Shown: piece by piece, positions 16,542 to 24,282 of the stretch
How the letters are laid out: every line of letters starts with the position of its first letter
How positions within the stretch are numbered: the first letter of the stretch is position 1
Source: AP-15 sp963775875
GTDB lineage: Bacteria > Pseudomonadota > Alphaproteobacteria > ATCC43930 > CGMCC-115725
Assembly (NCBI GenBank): GCA_963775875.1
Contig: CAVZKP010000037.1
Location: forward strand, 1 to 64,000
DNA: 64,000 nt
Reading direction: 5' to 3'
The notes under the pieces: model-generated
Databases searched by the model: none
Seen by the model: only the letters and a program-made list of their open reading frames with translations
Told to the model about the DNA's origin: nothing
Position numbers and translations under genes: made by a program

Positions 16542-16661
16542 CCCCGACCGTCCCTTCCGAAACCCGAAAAGGACAGCCTCGCAAGTCGCCGGCTTTTACG
16601 CCGCCACGCAGCGGCCCTACGCCGCCGCTCCGTGGCCGACTATTCCACCCCCGCGTACACA

Positions 16662-17215
16662 TGAATGCGGCGCCACGGACCGGGCGACCGCCCGATCGGC
16701 CGCGAGGCTGATCGTTGTGGGCGCAGCACGGTGGCGATGTAAACTCTCGGTGAGGGACGCCTTCCGCGGGTCGCCGCCTGGCGCGATGATAGGGGAGTGG
16801 CGGAGACAGCCTCCGGCACGCCACGTAGAAAATCACCATCGCCGCTCTTCTGCAGCGGCTCGGCCAGCGCCATTCTGTCCTGGTCATCGGGTCCTCGGGC
16901 GGGCTCTCGGTGAAGCGTTTGCACCTCCACCTTAGCCGGCCTTCCTGCTGACCACCCGTCGCTCACGCCCGCGCCGAACTCCAATGTTACCGGCCATTGC
17001 GCCCTGCGCGCGCTCACCCCAATTTTCCACCACGACGCCGGACGCTAACCCAGAAAACGGGATATTGCGCTGAACTTGCAGGCGTGGCGTTGGCGGAAAA
17101 GCACAGCTTTTGCCCCCCTTTTCGCCTGGATTGCGTCAGCTCGGTTCATCGGTGGCCGGCTAAGCATCCGGCTTTGCGCAGCGCGGTGGTGGGGAACGCC
17201 GGCGGCGAATTAGGA
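16662..17215. other. Gene-poor junction between IS21 and accB
   Basis: No intact gene lies in these 554 bases. The only recognisable coding trace is a short IS256-like transposase segment on the minus strand (16800-16873). The position directly downstream of accB, where accC normally begins, shows no biotin-carboxylase start in any minus-strand frame. The stretch is therefore rearranged DNA, probably the product of insertion and deletion events around the IS21 copy. Confidence 0.55.
16800..16873 (-). pseudogene. IS256 (mutator)-family transposase, N-terminal scrap
   Basis: From the ATG at 16873 the minus strand reads MALAEPLQKSGDGDFLRGVP followed by EAV. This matches the opening of IS256-family transposases, which typically start with a leader containing L-x-E-L-L-x-K-x-x-x-x-D-F-L-R-x-x-x-E-A-V. 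The similarity then ends abruptly, leaving about 24 of roughly 400 residues. The match is short, so the assignment is tentative, but the residue pattern is distinctive. Confidence 0.45.
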
Positions 17216-17674
17216 TCATTCAAGCAACATCAGCACCGCGCCGTATTCAATCGGCTGCGCGTCGGCGACCAAAATTTGCACGATTCTACCGGCTCGAGGC
17301 GCGCGGATCTCGTTCATGACTTTCATCGCTTCGATTATCAACAATGGCTGACCTTCGACGACGGTCTCACCGAGGCGCACGAGAGCCGGCGCTCCGGGCT
17401 GGAGCGCCAGATAGGCGGTTCCCACCATCGGCGCCGTCACGGCACCAGGATGACCGGTGAGGCTGCCCGCATCGTCGCTCGGCACGGCAACCCCGGATGC
17501 CGCGATCGGATCCGGGGAGATCACCGTTGCGGTCAGGGCGCGAGCCACCCGGACGCGCCGGTCACCGACCGCGTATTCGATCTCGGTCAGGCCGGTTTCG
17601 CTCAGCAGGTGGGCGAGCGTGCGGATCAGGTCGGGGTCGGGAGACAATAGCGGGCGGCGGCCGCCGAACCTCAC
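17216..17674 (-). CDS. accB: Acetyl-CoA carboxylase biotin carboxyl carrier protein
   Basis: A 152-residue BCCP. The N-terminal part, with DPDLIRTLAHLLSETGLTEI, is the usual AccB dimer/linker region, followed by a Pro/Ala/Ser linker. The C-terminal biotinyl domain (about residues 78-152) contains LLIIEAMKVMNEIRAPRAGR with the biotinylated lysine K118 in EAMKVMN. AccB carries carboxybiotin between biotin carboxylase and carboxyltransferase in fatty acid synthesis. The GTG start at 17674 overlaps the aroQ stop (GTGA), the standard aroQ-accB coupling of alphaproteobacteria. The expected third gene, accC, is absent downstream. Confidence 0.92.
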   Translation of the reverse strand: MRFGGRRPLLSPDPDLIRTLAHLLSETGLTEIEYAVGDRRVRVARALTATVISPDPIAASGVAVPSDDAGSLTGHPGAVTAPMVGTAYLALQPGAPALVRLGETVVEGQPLLIIEAMKVMNEIRAPRAGRIVQILVADAQPIEYGAVLMLLE

Positions 17675-18130
17675 CGATCGCCCTCGGCCGGTTGACCCTC
17701 GATCAGGTTCGCGACCGCTTCGAGCGCCAGTTCGTAACCATGGGCGCCCAAGCCGCAGATCACGCCGCGCGCCGCGAGGCTCACATAGGAATGGTGGCGA
17801 AAGCGCTCGCGCCGAAAGATATTCGACAGATGCACCTCGATCACCGGCAAGCCCGACGGCAGAGAGAGCATCGAGTACCGAGACCGAGGTGTGGGTCAGC
17901 GCGCCGGCGTTCAGGATGATCCCATCGGCCAATTCGCGCGCCTCCTGAATCCAGTCGACGAGCTGGCCTTCATGATTGGTCTGGCGAAAATTGATTTGCA
18001 GCTCGAGCGCAGTCGCGCGAACGCGACAGCGCGCCTCGATATCCGCTAAGGTATGATGACCGTATACCGACGGATCGCGGACCCCGAGCAGGTTCAGATT
18101 GGGGCCGTTGAGCACGAAGACGGTGGGCAA
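17671..18130 (-). pseudogene. aroQ: 3-dehydroquinate dehydratase type II, apparent +1 frameshift
   Basis: The first frame from 18130 reads TVFVLNGPNLNLLGVRDPSV and YGHHTLADIE, continuing to IILNAGALTHTSVSVLDALS. The active-site tyrosine (VYG) and the NAGALTHTS substrate loop are present. At a GGG run (17852-17854 as CCC on the plus strand) the frame is lost; dropping one base gives AVGLPVIEVHLSNIFRRERF and HHSYVSLAARGVICGLGAHG to a stop at 17671. The corrected protein is 152 residues, normal for AroQ, which catalyses the third shikimate step as a dodecamer. All catalytic residues survive, so a homopolymer sequencing error is likely. Confidence 0.88.
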
Positions 18131-18344
18131 CCGCGTCCTCCCCCAGCGAAGGCGCGGTTATAGCATGGCCGGAACGGACGGCAAGAAGTCAGCCGGCCAC
18201 CGCGATCGGGCGGGCGAATGATATTTCCCACCAAGCAACGATAACCTCGCGCCGAAGACCGCGCGGGCCGATCGGCAGCCCTTGCGCCGCACCGGGAGGC
18301 GGCCATAGTGGGGCGCGGCACCCTGATCCTGCTGGAGGAGGAAT

Positions 18345-19040
18345 ATGCCCATTACCATGTACGATCTCGCCGGCGCCGAGGCGGACCGCCGCTTCAGTCC
18401 CTTTTGCTGGCGCACCAAAATGGCGCTCGCCCACAAGGGTCTCGAGGTCGAGACCATACCGTGGCGGTTCACCGAAAAGGACAAGCTGCCGTCACCCAAT
18501 GCCGGCCGTGTCCCGGTCATCATCGATGGCGACCGCGTCATCCATGATTCGACGGCGATCGCCGAATATCTGGAGACACGGTATCCGGACCGTCCGTCAC
18601 TGTTTGGCGCTCAGACCGGGCGGGCGCTGACCCGTTTCGTGCAGAACTGGACTGAGACCGTGCTGCAGGCGGGGTTGGTAGGGTTGGTCGTGCTCGACAT
18701 CTATCGCCACATCGCACCGAGCGACCAAGCCTATTTCCGGCAATCGCGCGAGGAACGGTTCGGCACGACCCTCGAAAATGTCGTCAAGGACCGCGCGGCG
18801 CGGCTTCCCGCCTTTCGCGAGAGCCTGGCACCACTGCGTCGCACTGTCGAGCGCCAGCAATTTCTCGGCGGAGCCAGCCAAAGCTACGCTGATTACATTG
18901 TCTTCGGCGCCTTTCAGTGGGCGCGCGCAATCAGCGATTTCGAGCTTCTGGCCGCCGACGATCCGGTTGCCGCGTGGCGGGGACGCATGCTCGACGCCTT
19001 TGGCGGTCTTGCCCGCAAAACTCCTGCATACGGCGTCTGA
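18345..19040 (+). CDS. Glutathione S-transferase family protein
   Basis: A 231-residue GST-fold protein. The thioredoxin-like N-domain reads FSPFCWRTKMALAHKGLEVE, with a serine/cysteine near the glutathione site, then GRVPVIIDGDRVIHDSTAIA with the cis-proline and the glutathione-binding D-S. A helical C-domain follows (YFRQSREERFG, SYADYIVFGAFQWA). The pattern resembles the LigE/beta-etherase-type GST branch rather than classical classes. A strong GGAGGAGG site lies just before the ATG. It is followed 4 bases later by a CopD-like membrane protein on the same strand, likely cotranscribed. The substrate is unknown. Confidence 0.87.
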   Translation: MPITMYDLAGAEADRRFSPFCWRTKMALAHKGLEVETIPWRFTEKDKLPSPNAGRVPVIIDGDRVIHDSTAIAEYLETRYPDRPSLFGAQTGRALTRFVQNWTETVLQAGLVGLVVLDIYRHIAPSDQAYFRQSREERFGTTLENVVKDRAARLPAFRESLAPLRRTVERQQFLGGASQSYADYIVFGAFQWARAISDFELLAADDPVAAWRGRMLDAFGGLARKTPAYGV

Positions 19041-19044
19041 GCCA

Positions 19045-19521
19045 ATGGCGGCAACGGCGGCGCTGGCGATTGTCGCACTGATTGTTCACATTCTCTCGGC
19101 CGTCGTCTGGGTCGGCGGTATGTTCTTTGCCCATCAGGTGCTGCGCCCCGCCGCGGCGCTGCTCGAACCGGGGCCGCGCCTGGATTTGTGGTCGCGCGTG
19201 CTTGGCCGTTTTTTCGCCTGGGTCATCGCGGCGATAGTCTTGCTGCTGGTAAGCGGCTACGCGCTGATATTCGATGTCTATGGCGGCTTCCGGACGATCG
19301 GCCTGTACATTCAGCTCATGCAAGGGCTCGGCATCTTGATGATGGTGCTATTCCTGCACCTCTATTTCGCTCCGTGGCGCCGGTTTCGCGAGGCGGTGGC
19401 GCGCCGGGACTGGGTCGAGAGCGGTCGCCAACTTGGTCAAATCCGGATCATCGTCACCGTCAACTTGCTGCTTGGTCTCGTTGTCGTCGCGATCGGCGGT
19501 AGCGGCCGGTATTGGGGTTGA
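19045..19521 (+). CDS. CopD/DUF4149-like integral membrane protein
   Basis: A 158-residue protein with four hydrophobic helices. It begins ALAIVALIVHILSAVVWVGG, then FFAHQVLRP, with conserved histidines in helix 1 and the following loop. Helix 3 ends in LFLHLYFAPWRRFREA, and helix 4 is IRIIVTVNLLLGLVVVAIGG. The H-x-x-x-A-x-x-W-V-G-G-M-F-F pattern is shared by CopD-domain and related membrane proteins, some linked to copper or haem. The ATG at 19045 falls directly after the GST stop; a frame open from 18778 is shadow. The role in this organism is not established. Confidence 0.7.
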   Translation: MAATAALAIVALIVHILSAVVWVGGMFFAHQVLRPAAALLEPGPRLDLWSRVLGRFFAWVIAAIVLLLVSGYALIFDVYGGFRTIGLYIQLMQGLGILMMVLFLHLYFAPWRRFREAVARRDWVESGRQLGQIRIIVTVNLLLGLVVVAIGGSGRYWG

Positions 19522-19524
19522 GTT

Positions 19525-20745
19525 TCACCGCGCGGCAGCGCGTGTCGGTAACGAGGACGGGTCGATGCGTCGCAGTGTCGCGTTCATCGTGGTTTTGCCG
19601 TCGGGCGAGATCCACGTGGCGCTGAGCCCACCATCGTAGCGCGCGCGGAAGCGCAAGGTGCTGTCGCCATCCTGTGCGAAAACCAGCTTACGCCCGACGA
19701 TGTGACCCTTGCGCCGGCTCCATTCGGCTGGTTCGTTTTCGTCGATCCCGGGTCCGATCGCGTAGATCGCGGTCAGATCTCGCCCATGCACCTCCTCGAT
19801 CGCGATGAGAACTTCCCGTCCGTTCGGATAGAAGCCATACCAGGTCTCTTGACCGGCACCGCCGCTGCCCAGCGGAGGTGCGGCAGCGGATCCAGGCGTC
19901 GATGCACCAACAGCCGCCAGCCGGGTCGGTGCAACGGGCTGCGATCGCAGGAGCCCACCTGGTAAGCGCAGCTCGGCGCTCGGTGCCTCTCCCCACACCG
20001 GCCGGCAGGCAAACTCGCCTTTCAAGCCGTTGTCACCGACGAAATCGCGCACGCAGTCGCCGAACCGCCGGAAAAACAACCCGCTGGACGAAATCCAGTG
20101 GCCGGTGAGATAGGCCGGCTGATCGACCACCGCAAAGCCGAGGCCGCGGCGGGACAGGATTGCCCGCGAGGCCTCGCCACGCCCGCCCGGATCGAAATCG
20201 TCGCCGTGGAAGAAAAACAGCATGACGCGAGCGCGTTTGATCTGTTCCAGCAACGGGTAGAGCCTGGTCGCATTCTGGCGCCAGGTCCGATAGCAATCTT
20301 CAAAGTCGCCGAACGCGGCGGGTGCGGTCGCCACGACGGCATCGACATCGTCCGAACTATCGGCTGCCATCAGTGCGAGAAATGCGCCAAAGGATTGGCC
20401 GGCAAGCACGATGCGCCGATACCCCCGATTTTTGAGCTGCGCGGCGATGCCGACGAGCCGACGAGTGCTGCCGCCCAACGTGTCGTCGTCCCGCAGCCGA
20501 TCGAAGCGCAGGACATCCCAGCCCGAATCGCGCAGGATCCGCAGATAGGGCGGTGTCGGCGATTTCCAATCTTCGGCGTCGATCGAGCGGCCGTGGCTCC
20601 AGACGACGACCCCGATGGCCCGGCTCGGGCCAATCAAAGCCTTGTGAAAGGCCGGATCGAGCCCGATCGCTGCCGCTGGAGGACTAAACAGCGCTATCAC
20701 GCCCGCGGCCAAGGCATAAACCCCAGCCATCAAAGATCGCCGCAT
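19525..20745 (-). CDS. Secreted alpha/beta-hydrolase-fold protein
   Basis: A 406-residue protein with an N-terminal signal peptide (MAGVYALAAGVIALFSPPAA, likely cleaved after AAA). The core is an alpha/beta hydrolase: VVVWSHGRSIDAEDW (oxyanion loop), RIVLAGQSFGAFLALMAAD with the nucleophile in GQSFG, and VMLFFFHGDDFDPGG where the acid residue lies. After about residue 290 comes a separate C-terminal domain (ETWYGFYPNGREVLIAIEEV through FRARYDGGLSATWISPDGK), a small beta domain of unknown role. It should act in the periplasm, perhaps on an ester or polymer. It converges tail-to-tail with the CopD-like gene (3-base gap). Confidence 0.75.
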   Translation of the reverse strand: MRRSLMAGVYALAAGVIALFSPPAAAIGLDPAFHKALIGPSRAIGVVVWSHGRSIDAEDWKSPTPPYLRILRDSGWDVLRFDRLRDDDTLGGSTRRLVGIAAQLKNRGYRRIVLAGQSFGAFLALMAADSSDDVDAVVATAPAAFGDFEDCYRTWRQNATRLYPLLEQIKRARVMLFFFHGDDFDPGGRGEASRAILSRRGLGFAVVDQPAYLTGHWISSSGLFFRRFGDCVRDFVGDNGLKGEFACRPVWGEAPSAELRLPGGLLRSQPVAPTRLAAVGASTPGSAAAPPLGSGGAGQETWYGFYPNGREVLIAIEEVHGRDLTAIYAIGPGIDENEPAEWSRRKGHIVGRKLVFAQDGDSTLRFRARYDGGLSATWISPDGKTTMNATLRRIDPSSLPTRAAAR

Positions 20746-20922
20746 TCTTCGATACCCCCACCCCTTGCCTCAGCTAAGGCTCAGGGATAGGAGTTTAACG
20801 AAATGTTTCCCTTTGTGTCACTTCGTAACTCTGTATCGGCCGTGCGGCGGAATTGCGCCCACCCTATGCTCCGGCCCGGGATTTTAAAGCCTGCGACGAA
20901 CTGGCGCAGCGGAGCGGATTTG

Positions 20923-21057
20923 TCATTCCTCCCGCAAGGTCATCAGAATAATCGCGGCGAGGAGGACGCCGAACGCGGCGAAACCGGCGTCGATCTGGCC
21001 AAACGCCATACTTGCCAAGGTTGTTGCCGCGGTTGCGGCGCCGATCAGAAAGGGCAT
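20923..21057 (-). CDS. Small single-pass or two-pass membrane peptide, 44 residues
   Basis: On the minus strand the ATG at 21057 opens a 44-residue frame: MPFLIGAATAATTLASMAFG, then QIDAGFAAFGVLLAAIILM and TLREE. Almost every residue is small or hydrophobic, giving one or two membrane helices with an acidic tail. Codon third positions are GC-rich in this frame only. The ribosome site is weak. It occupies an otherwise empty spacer between the hydrolase and the next plus-strand gene. No family recognised. Confidence 0.45.
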   Translation of the reverse strand: MPFLIGAATAATTLASMAFGQIDAGFAAFGVLLAAIILMTLREE

Positions 21058-21150
21058 GCGGCAAATCCCGGTTATTGGCTTCGGGTAGCAGACTTAGTTA
21101 AAACGGACGGCGAACTCGTCTATTCCTGCTGATCCGTTCGGAGGGGCGCG

Positions 21151-21552
21151 ATGGGATCTCTCTACGTCGCGCGAAGCGCGAAGCTCGGTCGCTGGGCGTC
21201 GGATGTCGGGCTCGGCCGGCACATCTACAAGATCGGGGTAGCCGAAGGCGATCCAAAGGCGTTGGCCGCGGCGGGCTGGGCTGCGGAAACCGACTGGACG
21301 ATCGTGCGCAAACGCCAGGTCGATGCGAGTGAGGAAGAGGTGCTGGCGCGCCTCGCTCGCAAGGAGAAGATGATCGATCCCAATCTTTACCCAAAGCTCA
21401 AAGGCGCCGTCGGGGTGTTCCGCCTCACCGCGCCCCAAGTCGAGAATCATCTGTTGGTAACTCGAGCTCTGGCCGGCGATGGCGGGCGCGTGGAAATCAA
21501 GCTGAAGCCGGCTGATTTTGCCGATTATTTGATCCACAACGCGCTACGGTGA
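21151..21552 (+). CDS. Hypothetical protein, weakly GIY-YIG/T5orf172-like
   Basis: A 133-residue soluble protein with a strong ribosome site (GGAGGGG). It begins GSLYVARSAKLGRWASDVGL and continues HIYKIGVAEGDPKAL. The Y-V-A-R-S ... I-Y-K-I-G-V pattern recalls the two-strand core of GIY-YIG-like (T5orf172/MUG113) domains, but the expected downstream arginine and glutamate are not clear. A central basic segment (TIVRKRQVDASEEEVLARLA) and VFRLTAPQVENHLLVTRALA follow. It stands alone on the plus strand. I cannot assign a function; the domain suggestion is only a resemblance. Confidence 0.6.
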   Translation: MGSLYVARSAKLGRWASDVGLGRHIYKIGVAEGDPKALAAAGWAAETDWTIVRKRQVDASEEEVLARLARKEKMIDPNLYPKLKGAVGVFRLTAPQVENHLLVTRALAGDGGRVEIKLKPADFADYLIHNALR

Positions 21553-21631
21553 TTTGAAGCAAGGTCGCGGGCAAGCTCTCGAATACCCGTCCTGATCCGG
21601 CGGCAGCCGGCAATACCGCGTTGGAGGCAGC

Positions 21632-22114
21632 TTAAGCCGGGATCGCGATATGGCGGCCGAGCCAAGGCGGTCGCGGGAGGCCTGCGTGGGCCTCGGCCGC
21701 TGCCGCGACCTGCTGACGTGCCTCTGGCAGGAATGGCACGACCCGGCGTTTGGCGAGGTCGATCGACAGGAACATCAGCTCTTGCATTGCCGAGCGCTCT
21801 CCGGTGGTAAGGCGGAACATCTCGTGTGCCAGATGCAGGCGCTTGTCGTCGGCGCCGACGATCTGGCTGACAACCCGGACCCGCTCGCCTGCTAGCAATT
21901 CGCGTTCATAGAGATTATGGGTCTCAACGACGAAAGTCCCATGGTTGGTGGCGCGCTTGTAATCCCGGCCAATCCCGATTGTCTCGAAGAGCAGGTCGGT
22001 CGCATAATCGAACAGCACGATGTAATAGGCGAGATTCATGTGGCCATTCAAATCGATCCATGCGGGGAGAACCTCGCCCCGGTAACAGTCGAACGGTATC
22101 GGAACGCTCATCAT
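21632..22114 (-). CDS. Thioesterase-like protein (4HBT hot-dog fold)
   Basis: A 160-residue hot-dog fold protein. EVLPAWIDLNGHMNLAYYIV contains the D-x-N-G-H-x-N catalytic/substrate motif of 4-hydroxybenzoyl-CoA-thioesterase-like enzymes, and HNLYERELLAGERVRVVSQI is the following strand pair. Members hydrolyse acyl- or aroyl-CoA; several alphaproteobacterial relatives sit beside carnitine or sugar-acid catabolism genes. The gene starts 6 bases after the stop of the enolase-superfamily gene upstream (minus strand), so the two are surely cotranscribed. ATG 22114 or 22111 could be the start. Confidence 0.85.
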   Translation of the reverse strand: MMSVPIPFDCYRGEVLPAWIDLNGHMNLAYYIVLFDYATDLLFETIGIGRDYKRATNHGTFVVETHNLYERELLAGERVRVVSQIVGADDKRLHLAHEMFRLTTGERSAMQELMFLSIDLAKRRVVPFLPEARQQVAAAAEAHAGLPRPPWLGRHIAIPA

Positions 22115-22120
22115 ACCAAT

Positions 22121-23299
22121 TTATCCGCGGAGGCTCGGGGCATAGCCTTTACGGGGGTATTCCTCCCAGTATTGGCGGAAGCCGCGACCGGTCATTTCCT
22201 GATGCGGGCGGGCGCGTAGCTTGTCGATATCGATATCGATGCCCAATCCCGGGGCCGTCGGCAGGTCGATCCAGCCATTTTGCACGGTCAAGGATAACGT
22301 GGCGATGTCGCGGCACACATCGGCGAAATTCACGAAATACTCGGCGATGCGAAAATTCGGGATGACCGCCGAGAGATGGACGGTTGCGGCGAGGCCGGCC
22401 AGGGTGCTGTTGTAATTGTGCGGTGCCATGACCACCGCGTGCGGCTGCGCCATCGCGGCTATATCGAGCATCGCAGTGATCCCGCCGACGACACAGATGT
22501 CGGGGTTCAGAATATCGGCGGCTCGCTTGGCCACGCACTCGAAAAACGCCTCCTTGGTATAGATCGCCTCGCCGGTGACGATCGGGATCGGCACCGCGCG
22601 ACGCACTTCGGCAACCAGGTCGATGTTTTCGGACAGGCAAGGCTCCTCGTACCAGTCGATGCCGAACTCGGCGAGGCGATGACCGATGCGGATCGCATGC
22701 GCCGGGGCAAAGCGGCGGTGCGCCTCGATCAGGATCTCGAAATCGGGGCCCAGCGCCTGGCGCATTGCCCGGACGTAATCAATCGCGAAATCCTCGTCGC
22801 GGCGGTCGACAAAACTGCGCCAGGGGCCGGGGAATGGATCGAATTTGGCGGCGGTGAAGCCCATCGCCTTGACCTTCAGGCCGCGCTCAACTCCTTCCTC
22901 GATCGTTGATCCGCGCGACCAGCCGTTGGCGTAGATTCGTACCCGCTCCCGCGAGGCGCCGCCGATCAAGTTGTAGACCGGAAGCCCGGTGTGCTTGCCA
23001 AGAATATCCCAGGAGGCGATCTCGACTGCGCTCCAGGCCGCCAACAATTCTACCGAACTGCGCTTGATCGCAAAATCGTCGAACAGGATCTGGCCGGTGT
23101 GGCGGATATTGAAGACGCTGCGGCCGATCACCTGCGGCGCCATCACCCGAATGCATTCGGCGACGACCGTCTCCTTGCCGTGCGTGACATAGGCCTCGCC
23201 CCAGCCGTAAAGCCCATCCTCGGTTTCGACGCGGCAGAACAGCAGATCCTTTGAACTGCCGGTACCCAGGATAAAGCTCTCGATTCGCGCGATTTTCAT
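22121..23299 (-). CDS. Mandelate racemase/muconate lactonizing (enolase superfamily) sugar-acid dehydratase-like protein
   Basis: A 392-residue enolase-superfamily enzyme. The N-terminal capping domain opens KIARIESFILGTGSSKDLLF. The barrel gives metal ligands in ILIEAHRRF (E192, with H194 two residues on), YEEP (E218) and VTGEAIYTKE (E244). Acid/base residues are in ILNPDICVVGGI (D267) and VMAPHNYNS (H294). The E-x-H plus D/H dyad arrangement is that of the galactonate/mannonate dehydratase-like branch, which dehydrates aldonic acids. The exact sugar acid cannot be read from the sequence. Overlap-close with the thioesterase gene downstream. Confidence 0.87.
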   Translation of the reverse strand: MKIARIESFILGTGSSKDLLFCRVETEDGLYGWGEAYVTHGKETVVAECIRVMAPQVIGRSVFNIRHTGQILFDDFAIKRSSVELLAAWSAVEIASWDILGKHTGLPVYNLIGGASRERVRIYANGWSRGSTIEEGVERGLKVKAMGFTAAKFDPFPGPWRSFVDRRDEDFAIDYVRAMRQALGPDFEILIEAHRRFAPAHAIRIGHRLAEFGIDWYEEPCLSENIDLVAEVRRAVPIPIVTGEAIYTKEAFFECVAKRAADILNPDICVVGGITAMLDIAAMAQPHAVVMAPHNYNSTLAGLAATVHLSAVIPNFRIAEYFVNFADVCRDIATLSLTVQNGWIDLPTAPGLGIDIDIDKLRARPHQEMTGRGFRQYWEEYPRKGYAPSLRG

Positions 23300-23462
23300 A
23301 TCGTGAACTCTCGCGATAATTTAGGCGTCGGACTGGTATGGCTGTGACCGATCGTAGCACCGACCACGATCGTGGCACCAGCACGACCGGCGTTGGTTGC
23401 CCGAAAAGGGAAGCCCGTCATAGTCTGCCGGGCATGCGCTCGCCCAGAGAACGGAAAACGCG

Positions 23463-24131
23463 ATGACCGATGAAGCCTATTCTGTTTCCAACGCTGCCGC
23501 CGGACATGGCGGCGGCCCGGAGGAGACGCGCCGCGACTTTCTGATCCTGGTCGCCGGGGCGATGGGGGTCCTCGGGGCCGGCGCCGCTGCGTACACCCTG
23601 ATCGATTCGATGAACCCGGCCGCCGACGTTCTAGCAGCCGGTGAGCCGATCGAGGTTGATCTGAGCAAGGTTCAGCCTGGCCAGCAGATCATCGTGCTGT
23701 GGCGTGGCAAGCCGATTTTTGTCGTCGATCGGACGCCACCGCTGGTCAAAATGCTGCAAGATCCCAAACTGATCGAGCGCCTGAGCGATCCCCAATCCGA
23801 GGCAAACCAGCAACCGCCCTACGCAAAGAACTGGCATCGCTCAATCGACCCCAAATACTCGGTGCTGGTAGGGATCTGTACTCATCTGGGCTGCATTCCG
23901 AGCTTCTTTCCTAACCCTGATCCGGTCAATCCAGTACCTGATTGGCTCGGCGGGTATTTCTGTCCTTGCCACGGTTCAAAATACGATCTGGCCGGTCACG
24001 TGTTCAAATATGTTCCGGCACCTTATAATTTGCCGGTCCCTCCGTATTATTTTCCCGACAAGTCGACACTGCGCATCGGCGCCAACCCTCCCAATCAGAA
24101 TTGGGACTTTAATTCGATTGAGCAGGTCTAA
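23463..24131 (+). CDS. petA: Rieske iron-sulfur protein of the cytochrome bc1 complex
   Basis: A 222-residue protein. EETRRDFLILVAGAMGVLGA is a twin-arginine-like membrane anchor, followed by the flexible hinge (SMNPAADVLA). The [2Fe-2S] ligands lie in GICTHLGC (139-144) and FCPCHGSKYDLAG (167-172), the exact Rieske motifs including the disulfide cysteines. The C-terminus APYNLPVPPYYF is standard for PetA. It transfers electrons from ubiquinol to cytochrome c1 on the periplasmic side. The genes for cytochrome b and c1, which usually follow, are absent; an amidohydrolase gene follows instead. Confidence 0.93.
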   Translation: MTDEAYSVSNAAAGHGGGPEETRRDFLILVAGAMGVLGAGAAAYTLIDSMNPAADVLAAGEPIEVDLSKVQPGQQIIVLWRGKPIFVVDRTPPLVKMLQDPKLIERLSDPQSEANQQPPYAKNWHRSIDPKYSVLVGICTHLGCIPSFFPNPDPVNPVPDWLGGYFCPCHGSKYDLAGHVFKYVPAPYNLPVPPYYFPDKSTLRIGANPPNQNWDFNSIEQV

Positions 24132-24282
24132 GAGGGCCGGCACCGGAGGTCTGGAACGCTCGCCGAGCATCGGGGATTCCGAGCATGACCAGGCCTGCAC
24201 TTGTGCTACGATCAGAGCTTGATGCGATGTCGGCGAACGGGCGAGGCGTTGACATCGCCTTATTTCGGCAGGAGTCCGTCCG

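Larger units (their letters stand above)
14103..16661 (-). mobile_element. IS21-family insertion sequence, intact istA-istB
   Basis: A 2559-base element. Its two ends both begin TGTGT and share the internal terminal motif GGCGGCGTAAAAG: at 14136-14148 on the left and in inverse orientation at 16593-16605 on the right. Multiple subterminal repeats are characteristic of IS21. The left sequence TGTGTCAACGGCGG and the right-end reverse complement TGTGTACGCGGGGG are imperfectly matched. Both transposition genes are uninterrupted. No clear 4-8 base target duplication is seen at the borders, and the right flank does not continue the interrupted amidotransferase gene. The exact ends are good to a few bases. 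Confidence 0.85.

Noticed and set aside
15174..16664. A 496-residue plus-strand frame opposite istA
   Set aside because: Shadow of the transposase gene; no motifs and composition typical of antisense translation.
17216..18130. A 304-residue frame suggesting an AroQ-biotin carrier fusion
   Set aside because: The middle is junk sequence produced by a one-base shift in aroQ; the normal aroQ stop and the overlapping accB GTG are both present.
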